Shown: positions 26,873 through 32,837 of the stretch, in pieces
How positions within the stretch are numbered: the stretch's first letter is position 1
Layout of the letters: the number at the start of each line of letters is the position of its first letter
NCBI GenBank assembly: GCA_903880675.1
Contig: CAIRQL010000194.1
Coordinates: 1 to 32,837, forward strand
Direction: 5' to 3'
DNA: 32,837 bases
From: an uncultured Holophagaceae bacterium
Lineage (GTDB): Bacteria > Acidobacteriota > Holophagae > Holophagales > Holophagaceae
Position numbers and translations under genes: made by a program
The notes under the pieces: model-generated
Told to the model about the DNA's origin: nothing
What the model saw: only the letters and a program-made list of their open reading frames with translations
Database searches by the model: none

Positions 26873-27877
26873 ATGAAGCCCACCGACACCCTGGGTCGTC
26901 CCCTCCAGGCCCTGCGCATCTCCGTCACCGACCGGTGCAATTTCCGTTGCACCTACTGCATGCCCCGGGAGTCCTTCGGCCCGGACCACGCCTTCCTGGA
27001 GCGTGAGGCCCTGCTGAGCTTCGAGGAGATCACCCGCCTGGCCCGTATCTTCGTGGGGCTGGGGGTCGCCAAGCTCCGGCTCACCGGCGGCGAGCCCCTC
27101 CTCCGGAAGGAGCTGCCGGTCCTGGTCCGCATGCTCACCGGGCTGCCGGACCTGGCCGATCTGGCCCTCACGACCAATGGCGTGCTGTTGCCGGAGCTGG
27201 CTCGCGACCTCCGCGCCGCAGGGCTCCGCCGGCTGACCGTGAGCCTGGACACCCTCCGCCAGGACCGCTTCCAGGTCCTCTCCGACACGGACCTGCCCCT
27301 CAGCCGGGTGCTGCAGGGCCTGGAGGCCGCTCGGGCGGCCGGGTTCGGCCCCGTCAAGGTGAACTGCGTGCTCCAGCGCGGGGTCAATGAGGACGAGGTC
27401 CTGGACCTCGCCGCCTTCGCTCGGGAGGGGGGGCACACCCTGCGCTTCATCGAGTTCATGGATGTGGGCACCACCAACGGCTGGCGCATGGATGCCGTCG
27501 TCCCTGCCGCAGAGGTGCACTCGGTCCTGGCCAGCCGCTGGCCCCTGGAGGCCCTGCCCCACCCGGAGGGGGCTGTGGCCCGGGAGTGGCGCTACCAGGA
27601 CGGGAAGGGCGAGGTGGGCCTCATCGCTTCCGTCACGGCACCGTTCTGCGGGGGCTGCGACCGGGCCCGCCTCTCGGCGGACGGCCACCTCTACACCTGC
27701 CTCTTCGCCTCCGATGGCATGGACCTGAAGGCCTTCCTCCGCGCCGGCCACGATGATGCCGGGCTCGCCGCCCTCATCGCCGCCCGCTGGACCCGCCGGG
27801 GCGACCGCTACTCGGAACAGCGCCGAGAGCAGACCCCCGGCCTCCCCAAGGTGGAGATGTCCCGCATCGGGGGATGA
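26873..27877 (+). CDS. moaA: GTP 3',8-cyclase MoaA (molybdenum cofactor synthesis)
   Basis: This radical-SAM enzyme catalyses the first step of molybdenum cofactor synthesis, converting GTP to 3',8-cyclo-GTP, the precursor of cPMP with MoaC. It is 334 aa from ATG 26873, which has GGGGAG just upstream. The track start 26840 is GTG and adds 11 unlikely residues. The SAM iron-sulfur motif CNFRCTYC supplies C22, C26 and C29, followed by TGGEPLLR. The second cluster is FCGGCDRARL...YTC (C259, C262, C276). The C-terminus ends in SRIGG, the conserved double-glycine tail required in this family. No other moa/moe gene is in view. It is divergent from the unknown 410-aa gene and followed by a short gene remnant. 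Confidence 0.96.
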   Translation: MKPTDTLGRPLQALRISVTDRCNFRCTYCMPRESFGPDHAFLEREALLSFEEITRLARIFVGLGVAKLRLTGGEPLLRKELPVLVRMLTGLPDLADLALTTNGVLLPELARDLRAAGLRRLTVSLDTLRQDRFQVLSDTDLPLSRVLQGLEAARAAGFGPVKVNCVLQRGVNEDEVLDLAAFAREGGHTLRFIEFMDVGTTNGWRMDAVVPAAEVHSVLASRWPLEALPHPEGAVAREWRYQDGKGEVGLIASVTAPFCGGCDRARLSADGHLYTCLFASDGMDLKAFLRAGHDDAGLAALIAARWTRRGDRYSEQRREQTPGLPKVEMSRIGG

Positions 27878-27974
27878 GGACGCCAGCACCGGTGGCGGCT
27901 GCAACGACTCCGCCGAGAAGAAGGCCTTCGTCACGGACTATCAGGCCCAGATGGCCTGGAGCGTGGGGCAGTAG
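27878..27974 (+). pseudogene. Short coding remnant after moaA
   Basis: Directly after the moaA stop, another frame (that of track ORF 27753-27974) reads about 31 codons to TAG, containing GGGCNDSAEKKAFVTDYQAQMAW. Nearly every codon ends in G or C, as in the real genes here. The same frame upstream, inside moaA, is only shadow. No start codon or Shine-Dalgarno is evident. It looks like the leftover piece of a gene, perhaps the start of an exported protein after a Cys (the Cys-x-x-Ser/Asp then aromatic-rich pattern recalls the N-termini of some secreted peptidases). That identity is a guess. Confidence 0.4.
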
Positions 27975-27992
27975 TCCTATTTGGGACCCATC

Positions 27993-28676
27993 CTAGAACT
28001 GGATGCCCGCATAGAGGGCGCCGGACCAGGTGGGGGCCAGAGCCCGCAAGGTCGGTGCATCAATCTGCGACATGGGCACGATGCTCCGCTGGCTGGCCTT
28101 GGTGGCGGCAACGCCGAGATCTGCGCCCACCAGGGTGACCAGGCTCCAGGTCTTGATGCGGCCTTCGAGGCTCAGGCGCACCCAGGGCCGGAAGTAGACG
28201 GACATGGCATCGATCTGGGCCGTACCCCCATTGGTGGTGGAGTAGCTGCCTTTGGGGTTGATCGTCTCAGCCCGACCCTCCAGGTGCACACCGAAGCCTC
28301 CCGAGGCCCCCAGGGGAATCAGGTAGGCAGCGCCCACGGCCCAGTAGCTGTAGTCCACCTGGACCTTGGTGACATCCAGGATGTTGGCGGGGGGAACCAC
28401 GCTGATGTCCCGGTTCGTGGCCATGGCGGCACCACTCTGGAAGCGGGCTGACACCTCCCCGAACCAGCGGGAGTCCATGGACGGGCTGATCTGAAGGCGA
28501 AAGCCGGGCCCCACCTGGCGGTCGGCCTGGTCCTTGATGCCCTGGCCCAGGAGGATGCCCTGGGTCTGGATGGCTTCGCCAAACAGGATGATCCGGCCCA
28601 CGCCCTCCGTGCCCCGCCCCTGGGCGGAGAGGGGCATGGAGAGGGAGATGGCCAACAGGAAGATCGAGGCTTTCAC
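27993..28676 (-). CDS. Small outer-membrane beta-barrel-like protein
   Basis: This 227-aa protein has a signal peptide (MKASIFLLAISLSMPLSAQ). The start is GTG 28676, with GGGAG six bases upstream. The mature part alternates polar and hydrophobic residues in strands (GFRLQISPSMDSRWFGEVSARFQ, WAVGAAYLIPLG, GFGVHLEGRAE, SVYFRPWVRLSLEG, LYAGIQF) and ends in Phe. This is the pattern of an eight- to ten-strand outer-membrane barrel. No enzyme motif is seen. It lies 72 bases downstream of the giant PKD gene in the same direction, so the two may be co-transcribed and function together at the surface, but no specific role can be given. Confidence 0.78.
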   Translation of the reverse strand: MKASIFLLAISLSMPLSAQGRGTEGVGRIILFGEAIQTQGILLGQGIKDQADRQVGPGFRLQISPSMDSRWFGEVSARFQSGAAMATNRDISVVPPANILDVTKVQVDYSYWAVGAAYLIPLGASGGFGVHLEGRAETINPKGSYSTTNGGTAQIDAMSVYFRPWVRLSLEGRIKTWSLVTLVGADLGVAATKASQRSIVPMSQIDAPTLRALAPTWSGALYAGIQF

Positions 28677-28710
28677 GGAGACTCCCGGAGAGGGAAGGAA
28701 GGGATGGGAA

Positions 28711-28725
28711 GGCCCGAAGGGGCCC
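28711..28725 (-). other. Small hairpin between the PKD gene and the barrel gene
   Basis: GGGCCCCTTCGGGCC (minus strand) can fold into a five-base-pair GC stem with a CTTC loop within the 72-base gap. It has no T-tract. It could attenuate readthrough or be chance in this GC-rich DNA. Confidence 0.25.
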
Positions 28726-28748
28726 AGGGAGAAGGCGTGCGGCGGTGC

Positions 28749-31700
28749 CTAGGGGGCCACCGTGGTGATCGGACCATTGGCAATGACAATGTCCCAGGCG
28801 TAGTTGAAGGGGACCTTGTAGGCGTAGCTGAGGTCGGCCCCGCCAGAGACCTGCATCTTGAGGGTGGCTGTGGCGGTCTTGATGGCGTCCATCCAGTCCG
28901 TGCGGTTGAGGGCCCGGGCTGCGGCGATGGGGTTGTTCTTCAGGACCGCCTTCACGGCGAAGACCGTGAGGGTGGCGTCTGCGGCAGGCCGCAGCTCCAG
29001 AGGGATGTCAAACCAGCAGTAGCCTGGGGCCACCCGATCGGCGGTCTCCGTCGCCGGGGCCACCGGCGGGGCTGGTCCCACGGAAGGCGCATTGCCGGAG
29101 GGCAGGTAGGCCCGGGCATCCGTGAGGATGGCGTCCGTCACGCTCTGGGTGCCCACCGGGAAACTCCCCGGCAGCATGAAGTGCTTCTTGCTGCCCGTAT
29201 CCAGCTCCACCACCCAGAAGTCCGGCGGCACCGGAGCGCCACTGGCGTCCTTGGTGGGGTTGTACCAGGTGACCCGGTAGCCCCCCAGGGCGTTGCCATT
29301 GAGGGTGCCGTCGGCGTTCCGGCCACGCTTGTCCACCATGGTGTCCTGGGGAACCATGAAGCCCAGGGCCACGGTGGCATCCCCGGCGGCAGTACCGGAG
29401 AAGGTGGTCGGCACCTGCTTGGAGGTGTCGTCCGCCAGCCAGGTGCGGGCGATGGCGGCGCCGGAGCTGGCCTCATAACTGGGGGTGAAGGCCGTCCAGA
29501 AGAACCGGCCCACTCCTGTGGCAGGGGCCGCTGCGCCGGCCAGCCCCACCGGGGCCGCGGCGGTGAAGGCGCCGCCACCCCGAACCGTGAGGTCGAAGGC
29601 GCTGAGGGGGCTGGGGAGGATGCCCGAGGCCTTGGGCCAGGCTGTCGGGTTGCTGTAGCGGAAGTAGGGGAAGGTCCCCAGGGCCGTGTTGTAGGCGGGC
29701 TGGGCGCTGTTGAGCACCAGGGTCCGAGCCCACACTGTGGACCAGAGGTACTCGGAGTAGCTGAAGACCTGGCGGATGCCTGAATAGCCGCGGACATTGG
29801 CCGCGGTGGCCGCCAGGCTGAGGGGGACCCGGTCCGGATCGTTGGGTTGGTAGGGCACCGGCAGGCTGCTGATGCCACCCGCCAGGGGGGAGCTCCCAGG
29901 CGCCCCATTCACCAGATTGCTTAGGAAGGTCTGCACGCCGGCACCCACGGGCAGGGGGTTGAGCCCCGCGTGGGGATCCGTCGAGGTGCTGTTGAGCTCA
30001 GCCGTGGAGGCCTGCCATGCCGGGGACAGGTTGTAGGGATCCGTGCTACCGGCGGGCACCCGGAAGGCCTGCAGGGAAAAGGCGGCGAAGGTCTTGCTCG
30101 CGGCAGCCGTCGCTGAATAGGTTTCGTAGTCCAGCACGAAGCCCAGGTCAGAGGAGGTCCCGGCCGCCGCGGTGGGATCCGGGGTCGCCTCCGCCAGGTC
30201 CTTGGTGGCCCGGGTCAGCAGCAGGGTGGGCCACTCCGCGAACCGCTGGTAGGCGGCGATGCCGCTGAGCTGACCCACCATGTTCGAGCTCTGGTTCCAG
30301 GTGATGGCCGGGGTGGCATCGGTGGTGGGCACCGACAGGCGGTCCAGCCAGCGCTCGTTGGCGATGGAGGGGGTGGTGGAGAGGTACAGGTCCGTGAAGC
30401 CCGTGAGCGTGCGCTGAGCGGCCGCACCCGTTTCCGCGGCGAAGCCCTGGGCCGTCACAAGCTGAAGGGTGGGCTCCCAGGGGGCGCTGGCACTGGCAAA
30501 GCCGAAGGTGGAGCTGCCCACCGGCAAGGTGGCCGCCAGGCTGGTATCGGCGTAGGCCCCGGTGGGCGCGTTGGGGATCCGCAGCAGGTAGCTGCGGGTG
30601 TCCGTGCCGATGGACGGAAGCTGCACCCAGAAGGGCAGGTCCGAGCGCACCGGGATGGCCACGCTGGCCTGGGCCCCCGAGAGGCTGGCCTGGTTCTGCA
30701 CGGCATAGGTGCTGGACTGGCCGTCCTGGAAGACCTGCACCGAGGCGCCCAGGCCGTTGGCGGCCGTGGTCACCAGGGCGGTGCTGCTGGTGCCATTGCC
30801 GTCGCTCTTGAGGCGGTACAGGAAGGAGAGGTTGAAGGCCTGGGTGTTGAGGCCATCCACCAGGACCTGCTTGGTGGCGGAAACAGCACGACCCAGGGCG
30901 TCCGTGACGGTGTAGGTGACCGTCCGCGGGGTGATGACCCCCGCCGTGCCGGCAAAGAGCACCTCTCCGGGAGCGTCGCCGGTGCCGGTGCTGGGCACCC
31001 CACCGGGGAAGGTCCAGGTGGTGACAATGGTGTCCTGGCTGCCCGGCTTGGTGGGACTCCCGGCGAAGGACAGCTTGCCGTTGAGAGGCACCACCACATA
31101 GGGTGGCGTGATGCCCACCGGCAAGCCGGTGGGAGCACTGCCGCTGGCCTGGGGCGAGGTGATGGTGGCCGTGGGCAGGGTGTTGTAGGTCACCGTCACC
31201 AGGCGGGTGCGGGGGGTGGCGGTGGCACTGGCGGAGCGGTTGTCCGTGGCCGTCACGGTCACTGACACGGAAGTGCTGGTGGCCGTGAAAGCATCGGCGT
31301 AGGTGTGGGTGGCTGTGACCGCGACCCCGGCGGTGAAGTCCCCCGTGGGCGCGCCGGTGGTGGTGGCTGTCCCATCGCCCCAGTTCACGGTGTAGGCCAC
31401 CGCATCGTTGTCAGCGTCCGTCAGGGTGAAGCCCAGGGTGAAGACCTTGCTGGTGTAGGCCACCGTACCGTCGGTTGCGGGGGACGTCAGGGTGATGCTC
31501 GGCGCATGGTTGGCGCCGAGGGTGGTGAGGGTCATGAGGGGGCCGCTGGCGGCCAAGCCCACGATGCCGAAGCTGTCCGTGGCCTGGGCCGTGGCTGTGG
31601 CAGTCCGGGTGCCCGCCGTGGCGGCCCCGGTGTAGCGGACCGTATAGGTGTAGGTGCCGTCTCCGTGGTCCACGGGACTCGGCAGCACCGTCGCCAGGGC

Positions 31701-32837
31701 ATCGTTGGCCAGGAAGGAAATGTTGCCCATGGGCAGCGGATCCGTCGCTCCCGAGGCCTTCTGGGGGTTGGTCACGGAGAGGGTGAAGGCCTGATCCACG
31801 GTGCCAGGACTCACCTCAATGTTCTTGGTGGTTGCAGCGGGACTGGTGAACGTCACCACTGGCAGCGAGGTCGCCACCACGGTGAAGTTCACCGCCGGGC
31901 TCCAGTCGCCCACGGCGCCGCGACTGTCGATGGCGCGGAGCTTGACCCTCGCTACCCCGGTAAAGGTCGCAGCGAATGTGTGACTCTTGCTGGTTGTCGT
32001 GGCTGTCAGGGGTGTTGAAGTCTGAATGGCCGTCCCGTCACCGAAGTCCCACTCGTAACTGGCGACCGTGTCGCCCACATCCGGATCCGAGCCCGTGGCC
32101 GTGAACGTGTAGCTCTTGGTCTGATACAAGCTCGCTGCCGCCGTCGTCACCGCTGCTACCGGTGGATTGTTCTCCACCACCGTCAGCACCAGCGTCCCCG
32201 TCGTCACGCCGCCCTTGCCGTCATCGGCTGTCGCCGTCACCGTCGTCAGTCCTGCCGCCAGGAACTGGTGCGTGACCGGGCTGCCCGACCCTGCGGCCGA
32301 GCCATCACCGAAGTTCCATGTCACCGTCCGGGCGTCGCCATCAGTGTCTGCATCCCCTGCACTCAGCTCCACACGCTGGTACTTCGTCGGGTTCCCACCC
32401 GGAGAGGTCTTGCTAACAGACACCGTCGGCGCTGCGTTCGCCAGCACGTTCATCGTCAAATCCGCGATCTTCGTGCCCCCCGTACGCCCGTCATCCACCG
32501 TCAGCTTCACCGAATAGTTCCCTGCGCTCGTGAACTTGTGCGTCTGCACCAGTGCCGAAGCTCCCGTCAAATTCGTCAGTACCGTCCCGTCGTCGAAATC
32601 CCACGTGTACGTCAATGGATCGCTGTCTGCATCCGTTGCCGTCCCCGTGAACACCACGTTCACGTTCTGCCACGTCGCATTCGTTCCCGCTGCCACCGCC
32701 GGTGCACTCACCAACGTCGCCACCGGCGCCTGGTTCGACGCCTGCGTCACGATCGTTACCACTGGCCCGCTCACTCCCACACCCGTCACGCCCACGCCGT
32801 CCGTCACGCCCGCCACGCTCGCCGTCGCTGTCCGACC
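28749..32837 (-). CDS. Giant PKD-repeat surface or secreted protein (N-terminus beyond the window)
   Basis: The frame is open to the right edge, so the track start (GTG 32816) is only where the window allows one. At least 1355 aa are visible. PKD-type domains are marked by TWDFDDGT, TWNFGDGS, EWDFGDGT and NWGDGT (about residues 72, 167, 256 and 478 of the track ORF). Ig-like Thr/Ala/Ser-rich modules lie between and after them. From about 650 on comes a large, non-repeated region with mixed alpha/beta character, which I cannot assign. There is no LPXTG, autotransporter barrel or clear sorting signal at the C-terminus. PKD domains mediate protein or carbohydrate contacts in exported proteins, so an adhesin, matrix or sheath role is plausible. 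The barrel protein gene follows. Confidence 0.85.
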   Translation of the reverse strand, partial: GRTATASVAGVTDGVGVTGVGVSGPVVTIVTQASNQAPVATLVSAPAVAAGTNATWQNVNVVFTGTATDADSDPLTYTWDFDDGTVLTNLTGASALVQTHKFTSAGNYSVKLTVDDGRTGGTKIADLTMNVLANAAPTVSVSKTSPGGNPTKYQRVELSAGDADTDGDARTVTWNFGDGSAAGSGSPVTHQFLAAGLTTVTATADDGKGGVTTGTLVLTVVENNPPVAAVTTAAASLYQTKSYTFTATGSDPDVGDTVASYEWDFGDGTAIQTSTPLTATTTSKSHTFAATFTGVARVKLRAIDSRGAVGDWSPAVNFTVVATSLPVVTFTSPAATTKNIEVSPGTVDQAFTLSVTNPQKASGATDPLPMGNISFLANDALATVLPSPVDHGDGTYTYTVRYTGAATAGTRTATATAQATDSFGIVGLAASGPLMTLTTLGANHAPSITLTSPATDGTVAYTSKVFTLGFTLTDADNDAVAYTVNWGDGTATTTGAPTGDFTAGVAVTATHTYADAFTATSTSVSVTVTATDNRSASATATPRTRLVTVTYNTLPTATITSPQASGSAPTGLPVGITPPYVVVPLNGKLSFAGSPTKPGSQDTIVTTWTFPGGVPSTGTGDAPGEVLFAGTAGVITPRTVTYTVTDALGRAVSATKQVLVDGLNTQAFNLSFLYRLKSDGNGTSSTALVTTAANGLGASVQVFQDGQSSTYAVQNQASLSGAQASVAIPVRSDLPFWVQLPSIGTDTRSYLLRIPNAPTGAYADTSLAATLPVGSSTFGFASASAPWEPTLQLVTAQGFAAETGAAAQRTLTGFTDLYLSTTPSIANERWLDRLSVPTTDATPAITWNQSSNMVGQLSGIAAYQRFAEWPTLLLTRATKDLAEATPDPTAAAGTSSDLGFVLDYETYSATAAASKTFAAFSLQAFRVPAGSTDPYNLSPAWQASTAELNSTSTDPHAGLNPLPVGAGVQTFLSNLVNGAPGSSPLAGGISSLPVPYQPNDPDRVPLSLAATAANVRGYSGIRQVFSYSEYLWSTVWARTLVLNSAQPAYNTALGTFPYFRYSNPTAWPKASGILPSPLSAFDLTVRGGGAFTAAAPVGLAGAAAPATGVGRFFWTAFTPSYEASSGAAIARTWLADDTSKQVPTTFSGTAAGDATVALGFMVPQDTMVDKRGRNADGTLNGNALGGYRVTWYNPTKDASGAPVPPDFWVVELDTGSKKHFMLPGSFPVGTQSVTDAILTDARAYLPSGNAPSVGPAPPVAPATETADRVAPGYCWFDIPLELRPAADATLTVFAVKAVLKNNPIAAARALNRTDWMDAIKTATATLKMQVSGGADLSYAYKVPFNYAWDIVIANGPITTVAP

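Overview
The window is high-GC DNA with a strong G/C bias at third codon positions. Gene content is typical of a free-living, diderm bacterium: a TonB-dependent receptor, lipoprotein and outer-membrane-type beta-barrel candidates, and many signalling proteins. The overall look (SD-led genes, HDOD and HD-GYP-like regulators, short CGCAGAG/GACACGAAG-type intergenic repeats, a giant PKD surface protein) reminds me of Acidobacteriota of the Holophaga/Geothrix type. That placement is an inference from style; no rRNA is present to confirm it.

Layout. (1) 1-1690: an inverted-repeat element, then rdgB (house-cleaning NTP pyrophosphatase) overlapping an EamA transporter gene. (2) 1690-4453: a second inverted-repeat element at a convergent junction, then a tightly overlapping minus-strand operon: mtnP, an unknown protein, a small cupin and a secreted M23 peptidase. 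(3) 4490-9392: a cobalamin riboswitch followed by a complete B12 uptake operon, btuB-btuF-btuC-btuD, with every junction overlapping. (4) 9402-17496, all minus strand: a signalling island. A PAS+Fis-type HTH regulator and a REC-LuxR regulator share an upstream motif. They are followed by a four-gene operon: PhnD-like periplasmic binding protein, 1007-aa PAS/GAF sensor kinase, REC-HDOD protein, and REC plus an HD-GYP-like domain that has lost its HD metal-binding pair. (5) 17647-20553: a lipoprotein, a CPA2-type cation/proton antiporter and a family 2 glycosyltransferase. (6) 20563-24143: a soluble hybrid kinase coupled to a PilZ-like/pseudo-receiver protein. (7) 24244-27877: recA, a hairpin, a third inverted-repeat element, an unknown 410-aa protein, and divergent moaA. 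(8) 27878-32837: a short gene remnant, a small outer-membrane-type protein, and a giant PKD-repeat surface protein that runs off the right edge.

How the parts fit. The btu genes form a self-contained B12 import route regulated by the riboswitch. The signalling island looks like one ligand-sensing pathway: a binding protein without its own transporter feeds a kinase with at least two, perhaps three, receiver proteins carrying different outputs. The second kinase operon ends in a protein resembling a c-di-GMP effector but with poor consensus at key sites. The strongest unexplained observations are the signalling island with its inactive-looking HD-GYP protein, the paired CTACATAA-N7-TATGGA motif, the three related intergenic inverted repeats, and the repeated super-module in the PKD protein.
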